This document shows, one piece after another, positions 23,536 to 32,563 of a stretch of DNA of 64,000 nucleotides (positions are counted from its first letter, which is position 1; every line of letters begins with the position of its first letter). The stretch comes from RGIG4034 sp045576455 (lineage in GTDB: Bacteria > Bacillota > Clostridia > Lachnospirales > Lachnospiraceae). A program made the translations under genes and the position numbers. The notes under the pieces were generated by a model, which saw nothing but the letters and a program-made list of their open reading frames with translations, ran no database searches and was not told the DNA's origin. The DNA lies in NCBI GenBank assembly GCA_045576455.1, contig JAZNGM010000026.1, forward strand, positions 62,001-126,000. Direction: 5' to 3'.

Positions 23536-24150
23536 TTATGTTAAATATTTCAATTTACTTTTTATCCTTTGTAAAGCATTGTCTGTTGACTTTTCATCCT
23601 TACCGAGAACCCTTGCAATTTGCGCATATCCCATACCGGTAATTCTGAGGTCCAAGACTTGCTTTTCAAAGGGGCTCAATTCTTTATCAATTTTAATGAC
23701 AAGATTACTAAAATTCTCTTTATCTATAAGCATTTCTTCCGGACTTTTATCAATCGCCGAAGCAATAGCGTTAACCAGTGTCGCATCCGATGCTTCTTTT
23801 CCTGCCGTTTCACCATCCGTATAAATGGATATATACGTATTTAGCGGCGTATGCTTTTTACGGGCAGATGCCTGCACTGCCGTGTACATCTGACGCGAAA
23901 CGCATAAATCTGCAAAAGTAAAAAAACTTGCATCTCTTCCCGCATCATAATCCCTGACAGCTTTAAACAGCCCAATCATACCTTCCTGAATCAGATCCTC
24001 GCTGTCCGCCCCCAATATAAACATGGCTTTTGCCTTACTTCTTACAAGGTTTTTATATTTATCCATGATATATTCTGTAATATTATCTTCGCCATCATGA
24101 ATTCTTACAATTAACTCTTCGTCCGTACTCTTTGAATAATCTTCCGCCAC
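23536..24150 (-). CDS. sigH: RNA polymerase sigma-H factor
   Basis: 204 residues from GTG, AGGAGG 7 bases upstream. Sigma-70 region 2 (EYIMDKYKNLVRSKA, GADSEDLIQEGMIGLFKAV, DASFFTFADLCVSRQM) and region 4 (SPFEKQVLDLRITGMGYAQI) match Spo0H/SigH. In Clostridia SigH drives early sporulation and stationary-phase genes. It is downstream of rlmB and mrnC, the conserved Firmicute order, which supports the assignment. Confidence 0.93.
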   Translation of the reverse strand: MAEDYSKSTDEELIVRIHDGEDNITEYIMDKYKNLVRSKAKAMFILGADSEDLIQEGMIGLFKAVRDYDAGRDASFFTFADLCVSRQMYTAVQASARKKHTPLNTYISIYTDGETAGKEASDATLVNAIASAIDKSPEEMLIDKENFSNLVIKIDKELSPFEKQVLDLRITGMGYAQIARVLGKDEKSTDNALQRIKSKLKYLT

Positions 24151-24169
24151 AAAGCACCTCCTGCTAATA

Positions 24170-24910
24170 TTATACCCCGCGTTGTCTTACTATTTCATAC
24201 GCAAGTACACCTGCCGCAACAGATGCATTTAGCGAGTCAATATTACCCTTCATCGGTATGGATGCTATCATATCGCATTTTTCTTTTACCAATCTGCTGA
24301 CACCGTCACCCTCATTTCCTATAACCAGTCCAATAGCACCTTTTAAATCAAGGTCATACATTTTGGTTCCGTCCATGTCTGCACAAACAAACCAAAGCCC
24401 TTCCTTTTTTAAATCCTCTATTGTCTTTGCCATATTGGTTACTTTAGCTACCGGCGTATAATTAAGGGCTCCCGCAGAAGTTCTTGCCACCGTAGGGGTA
24501 AGTCCTACTGCCCGGTTCTTCGGTATAATAACACCATGTGCCCCTGCAAGATTAGCCGTTCTTATAATTGCACCAAGATTATGCGGATCTTCAATATTAT
24601 CCAGTAAAAAGATAAACGGCGGTTCATCCTTTTCACGGGCGGTAGCAAGAATATCGTCTACTTCTGCATATTCATAAGCCGCAATATAGGCTATAACCCC
24701 TTGATGCTTACCGGTCTTAGACATCTGGTCAAGCCTGTCTTTGTCCACAAATTTCATAAGCGTTCCCGCTTTTTTCGCCTCCCGCTTAATGGTCATTACC
24801 GGTCCATCCTGGCAACCATCCAGGATAAAAAGTTTATCTACCGTCTTGCCTGAACGGAACGCCTCTATAACCGCATTCCTTCCTTCTATTGTCGACTCCG
24901 TTAATCCCAT
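24170..24910 (-). CDS. rlmB: 23S rRNA (guanosine-2'-O-)-methyltransferase RlmB
   Basis: 246 residues. An N-terminal L30e-like substrate-binding domain (IEGRNAVIEAFRSG) precedes a SPOUT methyltransferase domain with the TrmH-family motifs DNIEDPHNLGAIIRTA, 'LVIGNEGDGVSRLV' and SLNASVAAGVLAYE. It methylates G2251 of 23S rRNA in E. coli numbering. It overlaps mrnC by 10 bases. Confidence 0.94.
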   Translation of the reverse strand: MGLTESTIEGRNAVIEAFRSGKTVDKLFILDGCQDGPVMTIKREAKKAGTLMKFVDKDRLDQMSKTGKHQGVIAYIAAYEYAEVDDILATAREKDEPPFIFLLDNIEDPHNLGAIIRTANLAGAHGVIIPKNRAVGLTPTVARTSAGALNYTPVAKVTNMAKTIEDLKKEGLWFVCADMDGTKMYDLDLKGAIGLVIGNEGDGVSRLVKEKCDMIASIPMKGNIDSLNASVAAGVLAYEIVRQRGV

Positions 24911-25353
24911 AACGCCTTATCTCCTCTCAATACGCCAAGTGCTGCTTTTACAACTTCCATTAACCGTTCCGTGTCATTTTTAAGATACAGATATCCGATA
25001 AGTGCCTCAAATCCGGTTGCCCTATGGTATTCGGCAAGTGTGCCGCCTTTGGATGCTGTATTGGTTTTGGCATTTTTGCCTCTTCTGTACACACTTTTTT
25101 CTTCTTCAGACAGCATATCCATTATACCGTCCACCATTTTTGCCTGCGCTTCTGCCTTAACATAGGTAACTTTTTTCTTATGCAGGGAATTCACCGGGCA
25201 ATTCATCCATTCTACTTCAAGTGTTCTTATGATCAACTCATATACACTGTCTCCGATAAACGCCAGCACCAACGGCGAATATGCCCTTATATCCATATCC
25301 TTTGTAGGGAAATTTTCCCTTATGCTATCTAATATAGTTAAGCCATTTTCCAT
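24901..25353 (-). CDS. mrnC: Mini-ribonuclease III
   Basis: 150 residues. The RNase III fold without a dsRNA-binding domain: YSPLVLAFIGDSVYEL (catalytic Asp), HKKKVTYVKAEAQA, KNAKTNTASKGG and YHRATGFEALIGYLYL. MrnC matures 23S rRNA ends in Firmicutes. It overlaps cysS by 16 bases and rlmB by 10, the usual tight operon. Confidence 0.95.
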   Translation of the reverse strand: MENGLTILDSIRENFPTKDMDIRAYSPLVLAFIGDSVYELIIRTLEVEWMNCPVNSLHKKKVTYVKAEAQAKMVDGIMDMLSEEEKSVYRRGKNAKTNTASKGGTLAEYHRATGFEALIGYLYLKNDTERLMEVVKAALGVLRGDKALWD

Positions 25354-26750
25354 TTAACACCCTCACGTGTATCCTCTAAAACAATTCCTTTTTCAAGAAG
25401 TTCGTTACGGATTGCATCTGCTTTTGCAAAATCTTTTGCTTTCTTAGCTTCCTTACGTTCCTCAATCTTTGCAAGCACATATGCTTCAAGTTCTGCATCT
25501 ATCGTATTTTCCTGTACACCTGCCGTAAGAAGATCAAGGGAAAGCACCTCATCAAAGCTTGCTATAAGAGCACGTTTTGTCTTATCATTACATTCTGCTT
25601 TCAACAAATCATACAGAATAGTTAATGCAGAAGAGGTATTAAGATCGCTGCAAAGCGCATTTTCAAAATTTGTTCTGTATTCTGCGAAAACTGCTTCATC
25701 AACCGTTCCTTCATCTTTTAACTCTGCAATACGTTTAACCAGCTTAGCGTATGCTGCATTCACATTGTCAAGGACTTCATAAGAAAATTCCAATGGTTTT
25801 CTGTAGTGTGACTGGAGGCAGAACATTCTGTATACCAATGTAGGATAGCCTTTTTGTTCCAGCAGTGAAACTGTAAGGAAATCTCCCTTTGATTTACTCA
25901 TTTTACCTGTCTTATCGTTCAAGTGATGTACATGGAACCAGTAATTACACCACTTATGCCCAAGATAAGCTTCACTTTGTGCAATTTCATTCGTGTGATG
26001 TGGGAAAATATTATCAACCCCACCACAATGAATATCCATATATTCACCAAGATGCTTCATACTGATGCAGGAGCATTCAATATGCCATCCCGGATATCCT
26101 ACACCCCATGGACTATCCCATTTAAGTGCCTGATCTTCGAATTTTGACTTTGTAAACCATAATACAAAGTCATTCTTATTTTTCTTATTTACATCTTCGC
26201 TTACATCGTCGCGAACGCCAACCAAAAGTTCATTTTCATTCTGGGTATTAAAAACATAATACTCCTGTAATTTAGACGTATCAAAATACACGTTACCGCC
26301 GGCAACATATGCATAATCTTTTTCAAGAAGTACTTCAATCATATGAATAAACTCATCGATGCAATTGGTTGCCGGTTCGACAACATCCGGATATTTAATG
26401 TTAAGCTTTTTGCAATCAGAGAAAAAGGCATCTGTATAAAACTGAGCAATCTCCATAACCGTTTTATGCTCTCTTTTAGCACCTTTCACCATCTTGTCTT
26501 CGCCGGTATCTGCGTCACTTGAAAGATGTCCTACATCAGTGATGTTCATTACCCTTTTCACATCATATCCAATATAACGAAGGGATTTTTCAAGTACATC
26601 TTCCATAATGTAACTTCTCAAGTTACCGATATGGGCAAAATGGTATACCGTCGGTCCGCAAGTATACATCGCAATTTTTCCCTCTTCATTAGGGATAACC
26701 GTTTCAATCTTTTTACTTAATGTGTTATAAAATGAAAATTTATTTTCCAT
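25338..26750 (-). CDS. cysS: Cysteinyl-tRNA synthetase
   Basis: 470 residues, normal length. HIGH-type motif FAHIGNLRSY, zinc ligands in CGPTVYH, WHIECSCIS and HHTNE, and the KMSKS loop in TGKMSKSKGDFL. It charges tRNA-Cys. It follows cysE by 40 bases and shares its Cys T-box control, so sulfur supply and charging are coordinated. Confidence 0.97.
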   Translation of the reverse strand: MENKFSFYNTLSKKIETVIPNEEGKIAMYTCGPTVYHFAHIGNLRSYIMEDVLEKSLRYIGYDVKRVMNITDVGHLSSDADTGEDKMVKGAKREHKTVMEIAQFYTDAFFSDCKKLNIKYPDVVEPATNCIDEFIHMIEVLLEKDYAYVAGGNVYFDTSKLQEYYVFNTQNENELLVGVRDDVSEDVNKKNKNDFVLWFTKSKFEDQALKWDSPWGVGYPGWHIECSCISMKHLGEYMDIHCGGVDNIFPHHTNEIAQSEAYLGHKWCNYWFHVHHLNDKTGKMSKSKGDFLTVSLLEQKGYPTLVYRMFCLQSHYRKPLEFSYEVLDNVNAAYAKLVKRIAELKDEGTVDEAVFAEYRTNFENALCSDLNTSSALTILYDLLKAECNDKTKRALIASFDEVLSLDLLTAGVQENTIDAELEAYVLAKIEERKEAKKAKDFAKADAIRNELLEKGIVLEDTREGVKWKMA

Positions 26751-26790
26751 GCTAGTTAGTCTCCTATTCTAAAATAATTATGTTAACCAA

Positions 26791-27462
26791 TCACTGCTGG
26801 TTCTGGATAAATGCTTCCACCAGGTTTTCAAGCTTAATAATCCGTTCACGCAAAGCTTGGTTTTCTTCCCTTATATTGGCAAATTCTTCTTCCACCGGGT
26901 CCGGAAGGTTTGTCTGGTCCAGTTCCTCCTGCGGCAGCTTTAAATTATTTCTTCGCACCACACGTCCCGGTACACCGACTACGGTAGAATTTGGCGGTAC
27001 TTCTTCCAGCACCACGCTTCCGGCACCTATTTTGGAATTATCTCCTATCTCAAAGGAGCCCAACACTTTAGCTCCGGCACTTACCATTACGTTATCCCCA
27101 AGGGTCGGGTGTCTTTTTCCATGTTCCTTACCTGTACCCCCCAGGGTAACACCTTGATACAACGTACAGTTATTTCCGATAATTGCCGTTTCTCCTATGA
27201 TAACACCATTTCCATGGTCTATAAAGAGTCCTTCACCAATTGTTGCACCGGGATGGATTTCAATCCCTGTTTTTCTAACCGCACGCTGGCTAATCCATCT
27301 TGCCCAGAAATAGTGTCCCTTTTTATACAATTTATGGGCCATACGATATCGGATCATTACTTTAAAACTCGGATACAAAAACACTTCCATATTGGAATGT
27401 ATTGCCGGGTCACGCTCCCGTATGACTTTTATCTCCTTTTTTATATTTTTTATAAAACCCAT
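26791..27462 (-). CDS. cysE: Serine O-acetyltransferase
   Basis: 223 residues; AAGGAGC before the ATG. Left-handed beta-helix hexapeptide repeats (IHPGATIGEGLFIDHGNGVI, VTLGGTGKEHGKRHPTLGDN) with the catalytic His-Gly region of CysE. It makes O-acetylserine for cysteine synthesis. The C-terminal 40 residues are a charged coiled coil (EEEFANIREENQALRERI), unlike the short feedback-inhibited tail of enteric CysE. It is controlled by the upstream T-box. Confidence 0.94.
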   Translation of the reverse strand: MGFIKNIKKEIKVIRERDPAIHSNMEVFLYPSFKVMIRYRMAHKLYKKGHYFWARWISQRAVRKTGIEIHPGATIGEGLFIDHGNGVIIGETAIIGNNCTLYQGVTLGGTGKEHGKRHPTLGDNVMVSAGAKVLGSFEIGDNSKIGAGSVVLEEVPPNSTVVGVPGRVVRRNNLKLPQEELDQTNLPDPVEEEFANIREENQALRERIIKLENLVEAFIQNQQ

Positions 27463-27567
27463 ACTTGCTCCTTCTTTTCCCTTCGTTTCAGCCTAATACC
27501 CTTAGATAGATCACTTTCTGTGTATTGCCTTATACTCGCAATTCAAAAAGTACGAAAGTTTTTCTTA

Positions 27568-27606
27568 TAAAACAAAACGTCTCTTACTGTAATACAGTAA
27601 GAGACG
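27568..27606 (-). terminator. T-box regulated terminator
   Basis: A perfect 13-bp stem CGTCTCTTACTGT / ACAGTAAGAGACG with loop ATT is followed on the minus strand by TTTTGTTTT. It is the termination arm of the cysE leader. Confidence 0.88.
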
Positions 27607-27855
27607 AATAATCCGCGGTTCCACTCTTATTCAAAGCATTGCAACTTATAGTGACAAACACTTAGTACAAAGCTTTGCAACTTTTACGTATAACGGACGT
27701 AACCCGTATTTTGCTTGGGGATACATTATCCCTTTCACAAAATCAGCTCCCGGATGCACTTCTATCACTTTCCAATTAAGGATGCTTTCAGCCGGTGACA
27801 TCCTCTCTCTGTCATTTTCCTTTGATATACTCTTTCCGTTCATAGCCTTTATCTA
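27568..27855 (-). ncRNA. T-box leader, cysteine specific
   Basis: The minus-strand leader of cysE holds the T-box core AGAGTGGAACCGCGG (27613-27626) just before a terminator, and upstream Stem I features (AGAGAGG, CACCGGCTGAAAG near 27785-27815). A UGC codon in the likely specifier loop lies at 27756-27758 (GAAGUGCAUC), matching Cys and the downstream cysE-cysS genes. Uncharged tRNA-Cys would stabilise the antiterminator. An open frame across this leader has no ribosome binding site and is not a gene. Confidence 0.88.
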
Positions 27856-27860
27856 GGATT

Positions 27861-27889
27861 ACTATATTCAATTTATTAAAAATTGTCAA
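27861..27889 (-). promoter_or_regulatory. Promoter of the cysE T-box transcript
   Basis: Minus-strand TTGACA (27884-27889), exactly 17 bases, then TATAGT (27861-27866). It lies just before the T-box leader. Confidence 0.82.
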
Positions 27890-27893
27890 CCTG

Positions 27894-28901
27894 TTAAATA
27901 TTAGCGATTTCGGATTTTATTCCTGTTACATAAGCCTTATCACATCCTACACAAGCACAAATCTCATCAACTTCTTTATTAAGATGAAGCATATTAATAA
28001 CAACTGTACGCCGAACCTGCTCTATTCCTTGTTCTATTCCTTCTTCTATACCTTGTGCATGCCCAATCTTAATACCCTTTTCAATTCCTTTACGTTCAAC
28101 ACCATCGCTCAGATTACACATATCTTCCATCTCTCCTTCCATTTCGACAGACATCGGGATTCCATAATCCTTTTCAAGCACTTCCTTCTTTTTCTCTTTA
28201 TCCAATTCAGATGATAATAACACATCCAACATGCTTAATAATTTATTTTCTATCTCATTATGACTGTTTTTCCCCAGACATACAACTACTGCTGTCATCA
28301 AATCATAATTCTGTTCCTTTTCCTTCACATTTCCTACAATATTATTTTCACTTATTGAATACTTCGTTATCGTATATTGACGTGATATTGGAGGGTTGGT
28401 ACATATCCATACTGAATACACTTTTTGTATTTTTTCATAATGAGAATTGATAAAAACCGTTCCGTATTGTGATGATATTAAGCGCCCACAGTAATATATT
28501 CCTCTTTTAATAACCGGATATCCTGGATAATAATCATTCTGCGCCTCTACATTAATAATTAATTCAACTCTTTTTTCTGTGCAGGGTACAATAGCACGAA
28601 ATCTGATATCATAAACTACAGTTCCTTCATTAACAGTATTATCTTCTACGCCCACTCCTTCAATTCGAGGCACGCTATCGGCATCAGGCATAACTTTAAC
28701 ATTTGCAATCTGCGGTTTTCCATCAATATACTTATCTGCAATTTCACCCACTTCATAAGATTCATACTCTATCATGGTATGCTTCATAATCCATGCAAGA
28801 ATAATTTTTTCAGCAAGAATTCTCTTGCAACAGGCATCATATCTTTCTTTATCCGTTGTAAGATCAATGCCTTGTGATAACGTTGTCCGGTTTCGTTTCA
28901 T
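27894..28901 (-). CDS. Rpn-type PD-(D/E)XK nuclease family protein
   Basis: 335 residues; AAAGGAG before the ATG. The N-terminal half carries a PD-(D/E)XK core seen in Rpn/YhgA-like proteins: VVYDIRFRA (Asp) and ELIINVEAQNDY (Glu-x-Gln). The C-terminal region has a repeated GIEKGIKIGHAQGIEEG stretch, the Glu-Gly-rich helix typical of this family. E. coli RpnA is a recombination-promoting nuclease; the in vivo role of clostridial copies is unclear. The family is abundant and mobile in Lachnospiraceae. The upstream gap 28902-29172 is AT-rich with no gene seen. Confidence 0.85.
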   Translation of the reverse strand: MKRNRTTLSQGIDLTTDKERYDACCKRILAEKIILAWIMKHTMIEYESYEVGEIADKYIDGKPQIANVKVMPDADSVPRIEGVGVEDNTVNEGTVVYDIRFRAIVPCTEKRVELIINVEAQNDYYPGYPVIKRGIYYCGRLISSQYGTVFINSHYEKIQKVYSVWICTNPPISRQYTITKYSISENNIVGNVKEKEQNYDLMTAVVVCLGKNSHNEIENKLLSMLDVLLSSELDKEKKKEVLEKDYGIPMSVEMEGEMEDMCNLSDGVERKGIEKGIKIGHAQGIEEGIEQGIEQVRRTVVINMLHLNKEVDEICACVGCDKAYVTGIKSEIANI

Positions 28902-29172
28902 AAGTCTCCTTTCATAAAAGCCATATGAAACTCCTCTGTAAGAATTATACGAAAAAAATAAATATCTAACAACCTCTTACAAAAAATTTAGTGTAATTCT
29001 ATTCATTTGGATAATCCTCTGAAATGAGAAGAAATAAATTAACATGACTGGTATTAGTTAGAAAATAAATATAATGATATGTATACAAGATATCATTCCC
29101 ACAGATGAGTTCATATATATTTTTTACATTTATATTTTACCTGTACTTATGTCAAAAAACAATATTGTTATA

Positions 29173-29222
29173 GAAAAAAATAACGGAGAAATTCTAGCTT
29201 TTCAGCTGAAACTCTCCGTTCA
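29173..29222 (-). terminator. Terminator after ispF
   Basis: Minus-strand stem AACGGAGA / TCTCCGTT, with an inner AGCTGAAAAGCT loop stem, followed by TATTTTTTTC, 8 bases after the ispF stop. Confidence 0.82.
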
Positions 29223-29229
29223 GAATTAT

Positions 29230-29796
29230 TTAATTATTGTATTCTTTACTGCACCCTTTACATCCCTCGCATTTTGTCCCTGATACACTACTGTCTTCAG
29301 TAACCTCCATCGTAGCAAACTGCAATGGCGAATTAAGCATACAAATTGCCTGACTTGATATTCCTTCTCCGGTTCCGGTAAATCCAAGCCCTTCTTCTGT
29401 GGTGGCTTTAACATTTACCTGCGATATGTCAATCTCCAGTGCTTCGGCAATATTCTGCCTCATAGCATCAATATATGGGCGCATTTTTGGTGCCTGTGCT
29501 ATAATCGTTGCATCAATATTTTCTATCATAAAGAAATTATCACTTATGAGTTCGCCTACATGTTTTAAAAGCTTAATACTGGAAATCCCACGATACTTCT
29601 CATCCGTATCAGGAAAATGCTTACCAATATCACCAAGGGCTGCCGCTCCCAGCAATGCATCCATAATGGCATGTAACAATACATCCGCATCCGAATGTCC
29701 CAGCAATCCCTTTTCGTACGGAATATCTACACCACCAACAATCAGTTTTCTCCCCTCAACTAATCTGTGTACATCATAACCCATTCCGATTCTCAT
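29230..29796 (-). CDS. ispF: 2-C-methyl-D-erythritol 2,4-cyclodiphosphate synthase
   Basis: 188 residues. MRIGMGYDVHRLVEGR (metal Asp and His), GHSDADVLLHAIMDALLG and the end GLGFTGTGEGISSQA define IspF, the fifth step of the non-mevalonate isoprenoid pathway. Typical IspF ends near residue 157. Here about 28 residues follow, ending in a Cys cluster KCEGCKGCSKEYNN not seen in the usual enzyme. Confidence 0.95.
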   Translation of the reverse strand: MRIGMGYDVHRLVEGRKLIVGGVDIPYEKGLLGHSDADVLLHAIMDALLGAAALGDIGKHFPDTDEKYRGISSIKLLKHVGELISDNFFMIENIDATIIAQAPKMRPYIDAMRQNIAEALEIDISQVNVKATTEEGLGFTGTGEGISSQAICMLNSPLQFATMEVTEDSSVSGTKCEGCKGCSKEYNN

Positions 29797-29837
29797 AATA
29801 TATCTCCATCTCAGACCGTTTTTGTTATTATGTCCAA

Positions 29838-30302
29838 TTATTGCTCACTACAATATAATGTATCAACATATCCTATTATATTTCCGGAATTATCTACCAC
29901 TTCATAAAAACCGGCTTCTTTCCACACCCCGGAAACTGTTACTACTTGTCCTTCCGGATACGTATCAACTACCTTGGCATTATAATCCGGTGCGGAATAA
30001 ACAGGCAAATCATCCAGCATGATTACATATGTACCGGCTTTTGTATCATCAAGAGGAGAATATTCTTCAATCTCCTGTTTTACATTAGCATTTCCCTGTA
30101 ATCCGTCTATCGCACCTTGTATATCATCTTTGATATAATCCTTAATACCGTTTTTGATTTCTTCTCCATACTTATCGACCACTTCATTAAGTTTATCCAT
30201 AGTCTCATCTATAACCTTTTCGGCATCACCACATCCCGAAAGCAAACATATGAGTATCATAACCGATGCTAACAAATAAGTAATTCTTTTTCCGTTTTTC
30301 AT
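29838..30302 (-). CDS. SH3-domain lipoprotein
   Basis: 154 residues. Lipoprotein signal with lipobox LLSGC (Cys about 24), an amphipathic helical segment (about 28-75) and a C-terminal bacterial SH3-like domain (about 93-150: LPVYSAPDYNAKVVDTYPEG, 'GFYEVVD', 'IGYVDTLY'). It probably binds cell-wall material on the outer membrane face. The next genes also carry SH3 or secreted domains. No named family. Confidence 0.85.
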   Translation of the reverse strand: MKNGKRITYLLASVMILICLLSGCGDAEKVIDETMDKLNEVVDKYGEEIKNGIKDYIKDDIQGAIDGLQGNANVKQEIEEYSPLDDTKAGTYVIMLDDLPVYSAPDYNAKVVDTYPEGQVVTVSGVWKEAGFYEVVDNSGNIIGYVDTLYCSEQ

Positions 30303-30393
30303 TTCAGTCTCCCTTACTTACACTTTTATTAAGGACTATATTGTAACACGATACAAAAAAAATGTCACTATTTCCCCAAAAGTCCGTTTCTAT

Positions 30394-31263
30394 TTAGAAA
30401 TTATCCATAAGAATATACTTTTCCATATATGCCTTAATTTCATTGCTTCCATCCGGCATATCCGAAAGAAACGAAATGACCAGTTCATCCTTGGGCAATA
30501 CATAACATTTCTGTCCCCACTTTCCATTTAGACTGAATCCGTCACGGTATTTTGTAAAAAGATAACCATATCCGCCCTCTCTTGTCATCTGTTGCACACT
30601 TGTTGCTGTTTCTAAATATTCCTTTGATAGTAACCGCTTTCCTTCATACACTCCCCCTGCCATTAAAAACAGTCCTATACGGCTAAGCTCGTGTACCGAT
30701 AGTTCCAACGAAGAAGCACAATACATATACCCGTCCGGGCAACGTGAATACGGTATATTATTTATTCCAAGCGGGGCAAATAATTTTCTTTCAAGGAATC
30801 CATACAAATCTTCACCCAACGCCTCCGTTAATGCCACTCCCACAAGATATGCCGGGATATTGCTATAATCAAACGTTTTTTCTTCCACATTTTTTAAAGG
30901 ATATGCAAGCGAATAATCAAGCCAGCTTTCTCCTTCGGCTCTAAAAGGATATCCTTTTACTGACATTGACATCAACCGCTTTAAAGTAATCTTACGGTAC
31001 AGGTCTTGTTGTTCTTTGTTCATTTTATTCACTGCGCTTATCGGCATATAATCTAACACACACTTGTCGAGGTCTATCCTTCCTTCATCCCAAGCAATCC
31101 CTACTCCAATTGACAATATACTTTTAGTAATGGAATATACCGGATACCTGTGTTCTACGGTATCTCCATAGTTATGTACCAGTTTTCCTGATTTATATAC
31201 TTCAATACCGTGAACATTCAAATTATCTGCTTCTATGCAATGTATAAATGATGCAAAATCCAT
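30394..31263 (-). CDS. Serine hydrolase, beta-lactamase class C/PBP4* type
   Basis: 289 residues, no signal peptide seen. Motif SITKSIL (Ser-x-x-Lys) near residue 44 and the Tyr-Ser-Asn of FDYSNIPAYLVG near 125 give the active-site pattern of the class C beta-lactamase/esterase superfamily; the third motif is not canonical (NGKWGQKCYV). Members include esterases and peptidases, so substrate is unknown. It is 9 bases upstream of nothing clear, but follows the transglutaminase gene by 9 bases, likely one operon. Confidence 0.85.
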   Translation of the reverse strand: MDFASFIHCIEADNLNVHGIEVYKSGKLVHNYGDTVEHRYPVYSITKSILSIGVGIAWDEGRIDLDKCVLDYMPISAVNKMNKEQQDLYRKITLKRLMSMSVKGYPFRAEGESWLDYSLAYPLKNVEEKTFDYSNIPAYLVGVALTEALGEDLYGFLERKLFAPLGINNIPYSRCPDGYMYCASSLELSVHELSRIGLFLMAGGVYEGKRLLSKEYLETATSVQQMTREGGYGYLFTKYRDGFSLNGKWGQKCYVLPKDELVISFLSDMPDGSNEIKAYMEKYILMDNF

Positions 31264-31272
31264 TTTTTCTCC

Positions 31273-32427
31273 TTACTCTATCCTGTACGGATTCACGCGT
31301 TGCTGATAATGGTCATAGTGGAAAGTATCATAATCCATAAGTAAATAATAATTTCCTCTCATACTGTCATTCCATGTAACGTCTACGTAATAATACACGC
31401 CACCAATGGTTACACGGTTCCAACCATGACTTCCCCATTCTGTGCCGGTCCAACCTTTTCCTGAAATATAATCTGTCTTCACTCCGGCTGCTTCCATTAA
31501 TTTCTTATAAGCATTGGCATATCCCTGGCACACCACCTGTCCATGAGTTAAAGCATCAAATGTTGAACGGTAGGTATAGGTATAATCATAATCGCAGAAA
31601 TTACACAAATAATTATTGATAGCAATTGCTTTGTCCCAATCAGACATCCCCGGTGTGATGCATTCTGCAAGAACCATCTGAATTAATTCCGCTTCCGAAT
31701 ATTCATGCCGTCCCTTTACCCTTGCAGTTGCAGTAAGCATGTCCATCGTCATGTAACCTGTATTACCACAGAACTCTACCTGATACCAACCGGTATCTGT
31801 CTGTCCCGTTACCCTGATTGCCTGGTCTAAAACCAAACTTCCCTTAACACCACTGGCAGTATCCGGACCGTTAAAAATAATACTATCACAAATTGAGAAC
31901 ATTACAACATCCATTACAGAAACATTATAATTCGTTACTTGCGCCGGCGTTGGTTCAGGTATTGGTTCCTGTTCTTTTAATAAATTTATTTTTATGTACC
32001 CTGTCTTACCGCAGAATTCCACCTGATACCAACCGTTATCGGTCTTACCTGTAACCCTAATTGCCTGCTCTTTTGTGAGGCTTCCCATTTCGTCATAATC
32101 ACCAGATGGCTCTACATAAATCTTACAAGCTTTTGTTGCATGCATAACTGCATCCATACCGGTAACACTATAAATCACTTCCGGCAGCTCTTTTGCTTGC
32201 ATCACCGGCACTTCTGCTACCGGCTCCTCTGATTCCGGTTCCTCCATCGCGGCTTCTTCTGTTTCAGTTTCTTCTATTTCTGCTTCTTCTGTTTCTGCTC
32301 CGCTTGTTTCAAGCGTCTCTGTCTTAACAACAATCTCCTTTGCTATTCCAGTGATTTCTTCCTGTATTCCGGAACATAAAGTAAAACATCCTACTATAAA
32401 TCCTAATAATTTTATTAATATTGTCAT
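31273..32427 (-). CDS. Secreted SH3-SH3-transglutaminase protein
   Basis: 384 residues from the ATG 6 bases after AGGAGG. A short signal peptide precedes an acidic Glu/Thr-rich region with EETE-type repeats (about 35-75), two SH3-like domains each containing 'IRVTGxTDxGWYQVEFCGxTGY' in part (about 115-155 and 185-230), and a transglutaminase-like domain with Cys in VVCQGYANAYKK, His in SHGWNRV and Asp in YYVDVTWND. It is probably a cell-wall-associated protein with peptidase or crosslinking activity. It is upstream of the serine hydrolase. Confidence 0.88.
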   Translation of the reverse strand: MTILIKLLGFIVGCFTLCSGIQEEITGIAKEIVVKTETLETSGAETEEAEIEETETEEAAMEEPESEEPVAEVPVMQAKELPEVIYSVTGMDAVMHATKACKIYVEPSGDYDEMGSLTKEQAIRVTGKTDNGWYQVEFCGKTGYIKINLLKEQEPIPEPTPAQVTNYNVSVMDVVMFSICDSIIFNGPDTASGVKGSLVLDQAIRVTGQTDTGWYQVEFCGNTGYMTMDMLTATARVKGRHEYSEAELIQMVLAECITPGMSDWDKAIAINNYLCNFCDYDYTYTYRSTFDALTHGQVVCQGYANAYKKLMEAAGVKTDYISGKGWTGTEWGSHGWNRVTIGGVYYYVDVTWNDSMRGNYYLLMDYDTFHYDHYQQRVNPYRIE

Positions 32428-32511
32428 ATGCATCCTCCTCAACTTCTATTTCTTATGTTGGATAGATGCATCTAAAGTGCAATCGGTTTTATTATTTTTT
32501 AAAATTTTAAA

Positions 32512-32548
32512 AAATAAAAAAAGAAGTGCAAGAGAAACCCTTGCACAA
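32512..32548 (-). terminator. Terminator after hemerythrin gene
   Basis: Minus-strand stem GTGCAAG / CTTGCAC with loop GGTTTCT, followed by TTCTTTTTTTT. Confidence 0.82.
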
Positions 32549-32563
32549 CAATATAAATTACAA

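Noticed and set aside
27646..27843. A 65-codon minus-strand frame upstream of cysE
   Set aside because: It lies wholly inside the T-box leader, has no ribosome binding site, and its sequence is explained by Stem I and the specifier loop.
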